From assembly GCA_945862245.1 (NCBI GenBank), contig CAMAXN010000008.1, forward strand, positions 1-64,000: 64,000 nucleotides of DNA, written 5' to 3'. This document shows positions 44,760-52,174 of the stretch, one piece after another (positions within the stretch are counted from its first letter, which is position 1; every line of letters begins with the position of its first letter). The stretch is from Prosthecobacter debontii (GTDB lineage Bacteria > Verrucomicrobiota > Verrucomicrobiia > Verrucomicrobiales > Akkermansiaceae). A program made the position numbers and the translations under genes. The notes under the pieces were generated by a model that searched no databases, was not told the DNA's origin, and saw only the letters and a list, made by a program, of their open reading frames with translations.

Positions 44760-44777
44760 TTGTGAAATTTTTCACAA
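44760..44777. promoter_or_regulatory. CRP/FNR-type palindrome between nuoF and rpmI
   Basis: TTGTGAAATTTTTCACAA is a perfect 8+2+8 palindrome that contains TGTGA (44761-44765), six bases and TCACA (44772-44776), the exact layout of a CRP-family half-site pair. It lies 58 bp upstream of the nuoF ATG and 128 bp upstream of rpmI. A role in control of nuoF by a CRP/FNR-like factor is inferred. Confidence 0.6.
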
Positions 44778-44905
44778 GCTTCGCTCTAAGCGCTCTAGCA
44801 GACCTGCCCTCGAGAACCGCACCCTCTATATATCAGCCCAGCTCGATAATTTTTAGCCCACTTTTGTCTTGCCAAGTCGATTGAGTCCGGTAGTTTTCGC
44901 GCCCC

Positions 44906-45115
44906 ATGCCAAGAGTCGGAGGAAAAGCAAAAACACGGAAAGCCGTCGCCAAGCGCTTCAAAGTCACTGGCACAGGGAAGATCCTGCGTCGTCATCAGGG
45001 AAAACGCCACTTGCTTCAGTGCAAGAGCCGCAAGCGCAAACGCGCGCTCGGTCGGGCCGGACTCGTGTCGGACGCTGACATCAAGAGAGTCAAGGAGAAC
45101 CTTCCCTTCCATTGA
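44906..45115 (+). CDS. rpmI: 50S ribosomal protein L35
   Basis: A 69-residue basic protein with the L35 pattern KTRKAVAKRFKVTGTGKILR, then the HLLQCKSRKRKRALGR segment. rplT follows 142 bp later, the standard rpmI-rplT pairing. infC, the usual first gene, is not present upstream. Confidence 0.96.
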   Translation: MPRVGGKAKTRKAVAKRFKVTGTGKILRRHQGKRHLLQCKSRKRKRALGRAGLVSDADIKRVKENLPFH

Positions 45116-45142
45116 TATAGAGTAACAACGACAGCCACGACC

Positions 45143-45192
45143 CCGTCCGCGTAACGGACGGCATCCACACGGCCTGATCCGGGAAATCCGGA
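45143..45192 (+). promoter_or_regulatory. Two hairpins in the rpmI-rplT intergenic leader
   Basis: CCGTCCG (45143-45149) and CGGACGG (45155-45161) form a perfect 7-bp stem with a 5-base loop. TCCGG (45178-45182) and CCGGA (45188-45192) form a second. No T-run follows either, so they are not ordinary terminators. In other bacteria L20 represses its operon by binding a structured leader; such a role is possible here but unproven. Confidence 0.45.
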
Positions 45193-45257
45193 GACACGAA
45201 CAGGTGAGACCGCGGGATGAATGACAAGAAACGACCTGCTCATAACTACAGAACACA

Positions 45258-45635
45258 ATGCCAAGAACGACCAATTCTCCCGCAAGCCGTGCGCGCCGCA
45301 AGCGCACGATCCTGCGGGCCAAAGGCTTCCGCGGTTTCCGCTCGAAGCTCTTCCGTTACGCTAAGGACGCCGTCCGCAAAGCGCAGCAATACGAATACCG
45401 CGACCGCAAGCGCCGCAAAGGACAATTCCGCCGTCTCTGGACACAGCGTATCAACGCCGCCGTCCGTGCCGAGGGAATCACATACTCGCGCTTCATCGAA
45501 GGCCTGAAGGCCGCCGGAATCGAGGCCGACCGCAAGATTCTCTCGGATCTCGCGATCACCGACGCCGCTGCCTTCTCCGCCATCGTTGCGCAGTCAAAGC
45601 AAGCCCTCGAAAAGAAGGTCGCCTCCGCCGCGTAA
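45258..45635 (+). CDS. rplT: 50S ribosomal protein L20
   Basis: A 125-residue RNA-binding protein needed early in 50S assembly. It has the typical Arg/Lys-rich N-terminal extension ([19 protein letters not shown]) and the globular C-terminus ([20 protein letters not shown]). It is preceded by rpmI and followed by a terminator. Confidence 0.97.
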   Translation: MPRTTNSPASRARRKRTILRAKGFRGFRSKLFRYAKDAVRKAQQYEYRDRKRRKGQFRRLWTQRINAAVRAEGITYSRFIEGLKAAGIEADRKILSDLAITDAAAFSAIVAQSKQALEKKVASAA

Positions 45636-45663
45636 GCGATATCGTATTAGAGAAACATCAACC

Positions 45664-45696
45664 AGCCGCCCGATGGAAACGCCGTGCGGCTTTTTT
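45664..45696 (+). terminator. Terminator after rplT
   Basis: AGCCGC (45664-45669) pairs with GCGGCT (45686-45691) around a 16-base loop, followed by five further T. It lies 28 bp after the rplT stop. Confidence 0.7.
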
Positions 45697-46003
45697 GTGC
45701 CCGTTTTTTATCCGGTAGGGCTGATCCGGCCCGGTCGGCCCATTTCCAAAATCAAACGCACCTCTCACTCTGGCGGGAGTGAAATCCCGAAATAAAAAGC
45801 CCGCTTCATTGCAGTTTCACTACCTTAACAGGAAGACGCCCCTCCATTTTTGATCAGGGCCGACCGAGAATAACGCCAGCCTGATGGATTTCCAGGTGGA
45901 TTTCACTCTGGGAGAGCTGCCTTAGTTTTCGCTCCAGAAAAAAATCCACATCCTGCATCTTCGGAGTTGGAGGTTGCGTCCTGCGCGTTCAATCTATCAC
46001 CCG
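45697..46003. other. rplT-pyrH intergenic region with interleaved inverted repeats
   Basis: About 300 bp with no gene. Two perfect inverted pairs are interleaved: CGGTCGGCCC (45732-45741) with GGGCCGACCG (45857-45866), and GAGTGAAATCC (45777-45787) with GGATTTCACTC (45898-45908). A local hairpin CACTC-GAGTG (45766-45781) shares one arm. The order A-B-A'-B' would be a pseudoknot if transcribed. Confidence 0.5.
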
Positions 46004-46741
46004 ATGCCAGCCACTCCCAAAGATCCTCGCCCCTTCAAACGCGCCGTCCTGAAACTCAGCGGAGAGGCTCTGCGCGAGCCCGGCTCCACTGACAACATCT
46101 CGCCGGAAATCGTCCAACGCATCGCCGCCGAGATTAAGGAAGCGGTTGATGGTGGCCTTCAGCTTGGCATTGTGGTCGGCGGTGGAAACTTCTGGCGCGG
46201 CGCTAAAGCCTCTGCGAGGGGCATGGATCGCGCAACGGCTGATTACGTCGGAATGCTCGCCACCGTAATGAACGCCTTGGCGCTGGAGGGTGCACTTTCC
46301 CACATAGGAGTAAACTGCACGGTGATGTCCGCCATTGAGATGAAAAACGTGGCCGAGCCATTCATCCGCCGCAAAGCCGAGCACCAGCTCGACAAGGGCA
46401 CCGTGATCATTTTCGCAGCCGGCACCGGTAGCCCCTTTTTCTCCACCGACACCACCGCTGCCCTCCGCGCGAGCGAGATGGGAGCCGATGTCATTCTCAA
46501 GGCTACCCAAGTGGATGGTGTTTACGATTCGGATCCGAGGAAAAACCCGGATGCGAAACGATTCAAGACGGTCACCTTCCAGCACTGCCTAGAGAATCGC
46601 CTCAACGTGATGGATGCAACCGCATTCAGCCTCTGCATGGACAACCACATCCCCATCGTCATCTTCGACCTCGGCCCCACCGGCAACCTCTCCCACGCCC
46701 TCCGCTCCCAACCCATCGGTACCCTCGTCCACGGGGAGTGA
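46004..46741 (+). CDS. pyrH: UMP kinase
   Basis: Phosphorylates UMP to UDP. From ATG 46004 it has 245 residues. Family motifs: [11 protein letters not shown] at the N-terminus, [34 protein letters not shown] and [12 protein letters not shown]. It is followed by frr after about 100 bp, a common pairing in bacterial translation operons. GTG 45974 would add ten residues and is not needed. Confidence 0.95.
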   Translation: MPATPKDPRPFKRAVLKLSGEALREPGSTDNISPEIVQRIAAEIKEAVDGGLQLGIVVGGGNFWRGAKASARGMDRATADYVGMLATVMNALALEGALSHIGVNCTVMSAIEMKNVAEPFIRRKAEHQLDKGTVIIFAAGTGSPFFSTDTTAALRASEMGADVILKATQVDGVYDSDPRKNPDAKRFKTVTFQHCLENRLNVMDATAFSLCMDNHIPIVIFDLGPTGNLSHALRSQPIGTLVHGE

Positions 46742-46743
46742 AA

Positions 46744-46844
46744 CCCTCAAAACTCAAAATTCAACCCTCAAGGAAGAGAAACGGGCGCTATTCCCTGCCA
46801 ACTTGAAAGTTGAATTTTGAAAGTTGATATTTAAAACAACCATC
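46744..46844 (+). repeat. Inverted pair of AT-rich heptad elements between pyrH and frr
   Basis: The left arm (46744-46776) has 7-bp units near ACTCAAA/ATTCAAC and ends in TCAAGGAAG. The right arm (46801-46844) has units near AGTTGAA/TTTTGAA and runs up to the frr start. ACTCAAAATTCAA-type and TTGAATTTTGAA-type segments are reverse complements of each other, so the pair can form a long imperfect hairpin. It fills nearly the whole intergenic gap. Confidence 0.65.
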
Positions 46845-47417
46845 ATGCCTCAAGATCCAGCCACAGCCATTAAAGAAGTAGAGTCCCACATGTCCGCCGG
46901 GATCGATCATCTCGTTCAGGATTTCTCCGGCGTCCGCACCGGAAAAGCCTCACCCGCCCTGATCGACAACCTCGACGTTTACATCCACGCCTACGGAGCC
47001 TCGCAAAAGCTCAAGAGCCTCGCGGTGATCAGCTCGCCGGAGCCGCGCATGCTCAATGTCCAGCCCTTTGACCCCTCGACCACCCGCGACATAGAGAAAG
47101 CAATCCGCGAGTCCAAGCTAGGTCTCAACCCCGCCGCCGCCGATCGCTCGATCCGCGTCCCTATCCCAGAACTCTCCGAGGAGCGCCGCCGCGACATGGT
47201 GAAACTCATCAAGACCCTCGCCGAAGAGGCAAAAGTCCGACTCCGTGGCGCCCGTAAGGCTGGAATCGACGAAGCGAAAAAATTGAAGACCGAGAACATC
47301 CTCACCGAGGACAGCCTCAAGACCCACGAGAAAGCCATCCAAGATCTTACCAATAAATTCACCAAAAAAATTGACGAACTCGCCACCGCAAAGGAAGAGG
47401 ATCTAATGAAGATTTAA
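46845..47417 (+). CDS. frr: Ribosome recycling factor
   Basis: Releases ribosomes from mRNA after termination, together with EF-G. From ATG 46845 it has 190 residues. It has the characteristic FSGVRTGKASPALIDNL and VPIPELSEERRRDMVKLIK motifs of the three-helix bundle. The start lies at the end of the heptad element rather than after a clear Shine-Dalgarno sequence. Another inverted heptad element begins at the base after its stop codon. Confidence 0.96.
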   Translation: MPQDPATAIKEVESHMSAGIDHLVQDFSGVRTGKASPALIDNLDVYIHAYGASQKLKSLAVISSPEPRMLNVQPFDPSTTRDIEKAIRESKLGLNPAAADRSIRVPIPELSEERRRDMVKLIKTLAEEAKVRLRGARKAGIDEAKKLKTENILTEDSLKTHEKAIQDLTNKFTKKIDELATAKEEDLMKI

Positions 47418-47540
47418 ACCTCAAATTTTAAACTTTAAACCTCAAGGAAGAATCCCGAATCGTCACGATCCGAGATTCTTCGCATCGATCTCCCTCTTCC
47501 TTAAAATTTAGAGTTTAAAGTTTCGAGTTTCTGAGTTTTT
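47418..47540 (+). repeat. Compound inverted element after frr: heptad arms around a strong hairpin
   Basis: The left arm (47418-47451) consists of 7-bp units near TTTAAAC ending in TCAAGGAAG. The right arm (47495-47540) starts with CTTCCTTA and continues with units near GAGTTTA/AAGTTTC, the approximate reverse complement. Between them, 47448-47463 and 47465-47480 form a 16-bp stem with two mismatches (AAGAATC...GATTCTT ends). It starts at the base after the frr stop and ends about 70 bp before tRNA-Ala. Confidence 0.65.
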
Positions 47541-47610
47541 CGGCTTGCGCGCGATCCGCGTCCTCAACTAAACCTTCCTCCCGCCACCGCACAGGCGGTC
47601 ACCCTTTAAT

Positions 47611-47683
47611 GGGGCGTTAGCTCAGTTGGTAGAGCACTTGCATGGCATGCAAGGGGTCAGCGGTTCGAATCCGCTACGCTCCA
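47611..47683 (+). tRNA. tRNA-Ala (anticodon GGC)
   Basis: Acceptor GGGGCGT (47611-47617) pairs with ACGCTCC (47676-47682), discriminator A 47683. The anticodon stem CTTGC/GCAAG encloses ATGGCAT with GGC at 34-36. D arm GCTCAGTTGGTAGAGC and T arm GGTTCGAATCC are canonical. CCA is not encoded. Confidence 0.96.
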
Positions 47684-48205
47684 CTTTCATATTTCATATA
47701 GGATTCACACCCAAAGCCCTTGCGACTGTATACTAAAGTGTATTCTATTTTTTTGGGGACTTCTTGCGTTTCTTGCCTCCACCCTCGAAACTAATTATCC
47801 TTATCCAACTACCTTGCGGCGATTCTCTATTTTTGAGCGACGGAAAGAATTAGTGGAGGGAGAAAACGATGCGAAGTGATGATTTTTTTCACATGAGTGG
47901 CGCACGGCTCACAAGATTTGAGTCCCTCTTTGCGGAAACACGCATCCAAAGGTGGCAACGCTAATCCGCGTACTCTGGACGATGGATTTCAGAGCGGGGA
48001 GAGACAGTTTGGCTTGGGCGTTCATCGCTACATCCTATTTCGGCGATTGCCATCGGATCGATTAACAGATAAGTTATACTCGATCATTAACCACTAAGAC
48101 CAATTTTACGTCCCTCTAGAGCGCCATTCTATCGACCAGTCAGCAGCGTTCCAACCACCACCCGCCTTTCCGAAAAACAATTTCCGTCATCCTCATTCCT
48201 GTCCC
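47684..48205. other. Intergenic region after tRNA-Ala, no gene supported
   Basis: About 520 bp. The only ORF above 60 codons (47897-48097, plus strand) has no recognisable features. A short AT-rich inverted repeat GTATAC/GTGTAT lies near 47727-47742. This sequence separates conserved housekeeping genes from the accessory patch that follows. Confidence 0.4.
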
Positions 48206-49759
48206 ATGAAATTAATCTTTCTCACCGCCCTCATCACCCTGAGCAGCCATGCATTAGCCGATGTGCGTCTCGCCTCCATTTTTGCCGAGCACGCCGTACT
48301 CCAGCGCGACCGACCCCTGCCCGTCTGGGGATGGGCCGATCCAAACGAAGCGGTCGTCGTGACTCTCGGCCCAGCCACCGCCAAAACCACCACCGCAGCC
48401 GACGGCCGATGGATGGTCAATCTCGCCCCCCAGCCAGCCACCACCCAACCACTGACCCTCACCGTCACCGGAAAAAATTCCGTTCAGATCAATGACATTC
48501 TCCTCGGCGATGTCTGGCTCTGCAGCGGTCAGTCCAACATGGACTGGGCACTGGCAAACTGTCAGGCGCCAGATGATATCGCCGCCGCCACCCTGCCGCT
48601 GATTCGCCACTTCCGCACCGAATACAACTTCGCCAGCACACCGGCCACCGCTGTCAAAGGTCAATGGGCCGTCTGCAGCCCGGATACAGCATCCAACTTC
48701 AGCGCCGTCGGCTTCTACTTTGCCCGCACCATCCAGGCCGCCACCGGCGTGCCCGTCGGCCTCGTCACCAACGCCGTCGGCGGCACCAATATCGAAGTCT
48801 GGATGTCCCAAGACATCTTGCTCAATACCCCGTCACTCGAGCCATACGCCCGGCAAATGCGGGAGTCACTCGACACCTACCAGCAGCAACTTACCGCCTC
48901 CCTGCCGGCCATCGAACAATGGACCAAGAATAGCCGGGTCGCCCAACAAGCCGACCGTCCAATTCCCATGCCCCCCGCCTGGCCAGAATACCCATTCGGT
49001 GAACGCGTGGCCCGCCCGCGCTGCGTCACCCTCCACAACGGTCACATCGCCCCGCTCATCCCCATGGCCATGCGCGGCGTGCTCTGGTACCAAGGAGAAA
49101 ACAACACCAACGACTCCCTCTACTTCGAGAAAAAATCAGCCATGCTCGCCAGCTGGCGCCAGTGGTTCCAACACGAATCCCTCCCGTTCTACTTCGTCCA
49201 ACTCGCCGCCTATGAAAAACCATCCGATGACCCTGCCAACCTCGGCTGGGGCGCCATCCGCGATCAACAACGCCGCTGCCTAACTATCCCCCACACCGGT
49301 ATGGCGTCAGCCATCGACCTCGGAGAAGCCGATGACATCCATCCGAAAAATAAGGCTGATGTCGGCGCCCGCCTCGCCCTCTGGGCCCTCGCTAATGAAT
49401 ATCAAAAACCCGAAAAAATTACCAGCGGACCACTCTTCCGAGACCTGAAAATCGAAGGCGCCGCCGCCCGCATCTCCTTTGATTCGATTGGCGATGGCTT
49501 GATCACCGCCCGGAAAACGGGTCGCAACCCAGCCGTCGAAGAAAAAAATTCGCCCTTGCGCCGCTTCGCCATCGCCGGGGCCGACCGCCATTGGTTCTGG
49601 GCCACAGCCGTCATCGAAGGAGCCACCGTGCTCGTTTCCTCTCCTGATGTCCCGACCCCGGTCGCCGTGCGCTATGCCTGCTCCACCAATCCGGAAGGCG
49701 CTAACCTTTACAATCGCAACGGCCTACCCGCCTCCCCATTCCGCACCGATAACTGGTAA
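48206..49759 (+). CDS. Sialate O-acetylesterase-type SGNH hydrolase, secreted
   Basis: A 517-residue protein with a signal peptide (LIFLTALITLSSHALA). A beta-sandwich-like N-terminal segment (LPVWGWADPNEAVVVTLG) precedes the SGNH domain, with nucleophile Ser110 in CSGQSNMDWA, the Gly/Asn blocks NAVGGTNIEVW and WYQGENN, and the Asp-His pair in DDIHPKNKADVG. Such enzymes deacetylate sialic acids or plant xylans; in Verrucomicrobia they are often part of polysaccharide-use loci. No other glycan-degradation gene is adjacent. A mobile-element remnant lies just downstream. Confidence 0.92.
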   Translation: MKLIFLTALITLSSHALADVRLASIFAEHAVLQRDRPLPVWGWADPNEAVVVTLGPATAKTTTAADGRWMVNLAPQPATTQPLTLTVTGKNSVQINDILLGDVWLCSGQSNMDWALANCQAPDDIAAATLPLIRHFRTEYNFASTPATAVKGQWAVCSPDTASNFSAVGFYFARTIQAATGVPVGLVTNAVGGTNIEVWMSQDILLNTPSLEPYARQMRESLDTYQQQLTASLPAIEQWTKNSRVAQQADRPIPMPPAWPEYPFGERVARPRCVTLHNGHIAPLIPMAMRGVLWYQGENNTNDSLYFEKKSAMLASWRQWFQHESLPFYFVQLAAYEKPSDDPANLGWGAIRDQQRRCLTIPHTGMASAIDLGEADDIHPKNKADVGARLALWALANEYQKPEKITSGPLFRDLKIEGAAARISFDSIGDGLITARKTGRNPAVEEKNSPLRRFAIAGADRHWFWATAVIEGATVLVSSPDVPTPVAVRYACSTNPEGANLYNRNGLPASPFRTDNW

Positions 49760-49991
49760 TAACATCATAAAAGTCGGCATCTTCAACGACGTAATTGGCC
49801 CGGTCATGCGGCCCGTCTAGTTCCCACTGCGCCGCGGCCTTACGCAACAGTCCGCCCTGCCGCGTTTCCTCTCGCCCGGGTCAGCCTCACCAAAAATTTT
49901 ACTCGCCCGATATCGTTCCTCCGATATTTTATAAAGCTTAATTCCGCTGATGAAAAGTTCCAGATATGGCAGCTCTGAGAAAAAGTCATTC

Positions 49992-50123
49992 ATGCCCCGA
50001 AATCACGTTTCCCAGTTGCTTGGACTAGTTCTCCTGATCGGTTTACCCACTATCGGACGGCTATACGCCCAGACCAAAACCCTCGGAGTAATTGTAAACT
50101 ACCCAGGTTCGAATCCGGGCTAG
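49992..50123 (+). pseudogene. Truncated 5' end of a secreted protein gene
   Basis: From ATG 49992 the frame encodes 43 residues: a clear signal peptide (LLGLVLLIGLPTIGRLYAQ) and then only ~20 more before TAG 50121. The final codons (PGSNPG) are read from a sequence that looks like a tRNA T arm (CCAGGTTCGAATCCGGG, 50103-50119). This suggests that the gene was cut and joined to foreign DNA. The original function cannot be told. Confidence 0.45.
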
Positions 50124-50285
50124 AATCTCTTTACGCCACCAGCGCTGCTGATCTATGTGCTACTGCGATTCATGGCGCACCTGTCAGAATGGAGGCATAG
50201 CTTCACGCGGTTGTTCGCCGTCACCCGTTCGGCGCTATCGGAGAACATCGACCTGTTTGCTTTGTTGAAATCTCATGGGACAGCA
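50124..50285 (+). pseudogene. C-terminal remnant of an IS4-type transposase
   Basis: The frame after TAG 50121 reads LLIYVLLRFMAHLSEW, RHSFTRLFAVTRSAL, then IDLFALLKSHGTA. From memory this matches the C-terminal end of IS4-family transposases common in Planctomycetes and Verrucomicrobia (usually ...LLKSYGTA plus ~20 residues). The catalytic DDE part is missing upstream and the usual PxQAYLPG ending is lost downstream. It is a decayed fragment with no visible terminal inverted repeats. Confidence 0.5.
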
Positions 50286-50466
50286 TGGACAACAAAATCC
50301 AGAGATATATCAACTTACATCAAGAAAGTCGCAATCGCCATTCCTCCAAAACACCCTCAGGGCCTTAGCAAAATCAAGGCTCAGGGCGCGCCGTGCTCAG
50401 TCTGTGGGACGGCAGTGAAATATTTTCTATGTTGGACGATGCCACCCCACCGTTCACAATCACTAC

Positions 50467-51021
50467 GTGAGCGGAAAAAATATTGTCTATTTCGACCTAG
50501 AAACCCAACGCAGCTTGAGCGATGTTAACAACGATAAGACCAAACTCTGCGTTTCCGTTGCTGTCACTTATTCCACAGCTACCAGCGAATATGTCATCTA
50601 CGCGGAAAAGGACATCGACGCTCTCACTGCGCAATTAATGAAGGCGGATCTCGTAGTCGGCTGGAACCACGTCGGCTTCGACTATCCTGTTCTCCAGGCG
50701 TATGTGCTGCCGAATCTTGAGGAACAAACACGCAACCTCGACATGATGCTCGACGTTAAGAAGCGCATGGGTCGTTTCCTGAAACTCAATAACGTCGCCT
50801 CCACTTCTCTGGGCACCGGTAAATCTGCCGACGGGCTCGACGCGATCCGCTGGTGGCAGGAGCATAAAAAAACTTGCGAGTTCGAGCCGCTACGTAGGAT
50901 CGCGGAATATTGCGCCTATGACGTGAAGATAACCCGCTTCGTCCACGAACACGGTATGAAGCACGGTTTCATCAAATACGAAGATGCTGGCAGGATCATC
51001 GAACTACCGGTGGAGTGGTGA
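50467..51021 (+). CDS. RNase H-like 3'-5' exonuclease-type protein (YprB-like)
   Basis: A 184-residue protein starting at GTG 50467. DEDD-type residues are visible: YFDLETQ (Asp10, Glu12), VVGWNHVGFDYPVL and AEYCAYDVKITRFV (last Asp). The size and motifs fit the YprB ribonuclease H-like family, often found next to helicases as a nuclease module; here it stands alone. It could act on RNA or DNA. Confidence in the fold is good, in the substrate low. Confidence 0.8.
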   Translation: MSGKNIVYFDLETQRSLSDVNNDKTKLCVSVAVTYSTATSEYVIYAEKDIDALTAQLMKADLVVGWNHVGFDYPVLQAYVLPNLEEQTRNLDMMLDVKKRMGRFLKLNNVASTSLGTGKSADGLDAIRWWQEHKKTCEFEPLRRIAEYCAYDVKITRFVHEHGMKHGFIKYEDAGRIIELPVEW

Positions 51022-51024
51022 GAA

Positions 51025-51126
51025 TCAGAAAATCATCCTCAGCACACCCGCCACCGTGAAGCAAAAAACTGTGATGAGAGCGGTAAGGAATATTTTGATC
51101 GAGATTACGATGGATGAACGTGACAT
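51025..51126 (-). CDS. Possible 33-residue membrane peptide
   Basis: A complete frame from ATG 51126 to TGA 51025. The product is a single hydrophobic helix (IVISIKIFLTALITVFCF) with basic ends, an arrangement seen in real small membrane proteins. It lies in the 165-bp gap between two plus-strand genes. There is no family match and the frame could be chance. Confidence 0.3.
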   Translation of the reverse strand: MSRSSIVISIKIFLTALITVFCFTVAGVLRMIF

Positions 51127-51186
51127 TGCTGAGTGGGAATAGCCTTTATGGAGTTATTTAGCCAAGTAAAAACCTGATCAGCGCCC

Positions 51187-52170
51187 ATGAAAAGTCAGCA
51201 ACTTATTTTCGAAACTCACGGCAAGCCCGCCGATGTCCTACGCTTGAAAACTTTCAATATTCCGCCCTTGAAGGAGGGCGAATGCCTTCTTGCGATTCAT
51301 GCCGCACCGATCAATCCGGCCGACATGAATTACATAGAAGGCACCTACGGCATCAAACCAGCACTACCCGCCCATGCCGGGATGGAGTGCGCCGCCACAA
51401 TCCTCGAAAGCCGTTCCCATCGCTTCTCCTCAGGCGACAAAGTCATCCCCATCGCACTGATGGGAACATGGGGCACACACGCCGTCACCACCGCTGACAA
51501 CCTGATCCGCATCCCCTCTAGCATCGACCCCTTGCAGGCCGCAATGTTAAAAGTGAACCCTGCCACTGCTTGGCTACTGCTCCATCATTTTGAAAATCTA
51601 TCTGAAGGCGACTGGATAGCATTCAACGCGGCCAACTCTGGCGTAGGTCAGTGCCTGATACAACTCGCCACCGCGATGGGGATACGCAGCCTCTGTTTCC
51701 TCAGAAACACTGGACTTGCCTCCGAACTCATTTCTCTTGGTGCCAATGCGGTATTCGAGGACTCATTTGCAGGTTACCAGCAAGCCCGTAAAACGCTCGG
51801 CGAAAAAAAGGCAAAACTAGCGTTTAACGCCGTCGGCGGAGACAGTGCCCTGCGCCTTATGAAGCTTCTCGAAAACGGTGGTACTCATATTACCTACGGC
51901 GCGATGGGCAGAAAACCCCTCACTATTCCCAACGGTCAACTCATCTTTGGGGATATCCGTTTCCGGGGACTATGGTTATCAAAATGGATGCGGGAATCTC
52001 CGTGGGAGAAGGTAAATCTAATCTACACAGAACTCGCCACGCGCCTTCTTGCTGGATCACTCAGACAAGCGGTGGATCGTGTTTTTCCTCTAGAAAACTA
52101 CCGCGAGGCATTAACTCGTCTAGACACCTCTGATCGGCGCGGTAAAATCCTATTCGCGCAGCAACCGTAA
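51187..52170 (+). CDS. MDR-superfamily oxidoreductase (quinone/enoyl reductase type)
   Basis: A 327-residue zinc-independent medium-chain dehydrogenase. The N-terminal GroES-like domain has INPADMNYIEGTYG and PAHAGMECAATI. The cofactor-binding region is NAANSGVGQCLIQLA in place of the usual AAGGVG. The combination resembles MECR/ETR-type 2-enoyl-thioester reductases and quinone oxidoreductases; NADPH is the likely cofactor. The physiological substrate is uncertain. A DUF3108 gene follows after 4 bp. Confidence 0.87.
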   Translation: MKSQQLIFETHGKPADVLRLKTFNIPPLKEGECLLAIHAAPINPADMNYIEGTYGIKPALPAHAGMECAATILESRSHRFSSGDKVIPIALMGTWGTHAVTTADNLIRIPSSIDPLQAAMLKVNPATAWLLLHHFENLSEGDWIAFNAANSGVGQCLIQLATAMGIRSLCFLRNTGLASELISLGANAVFEDSFAGYQQARKTLGEKKAKLAFNAVGGDSALRLMKLLENGGTHITYGAMGRKPLTIPNGQLIFGDIRFRGLWLSKWMRESPWEKVNLIYTELATRLLAGSLRQAVDRVFPLENYREALTRLDTSDRRGKILFAQQP

Positions 52171-52174
52171 TTCT

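Larger units (their letters stand above)
49760..50466. other. Degenerate accessory patch
   Basis: About 700 bp between the SGNH gene and the RNase H-like gene. It holds a truncated secreted-protein ORF, a tRNA T-arm-like segment and a transposase remnant, each listed separately. No intact gene is seen. Confidence 0.6.

Noticed and set aside
47897..48097. 66-residue ORF after tRNA-Ala
   Set aside because: No motif, no ribosome-binding context, no neighbouring coupling.
50157..50528. Whole 123-residue frame as an intact gene
   Set aside because: Only residues up to about 43 resemble a transposase end; the rest is unrelated and overlaps the RNase H-like gene, so it is treated as a remnant.
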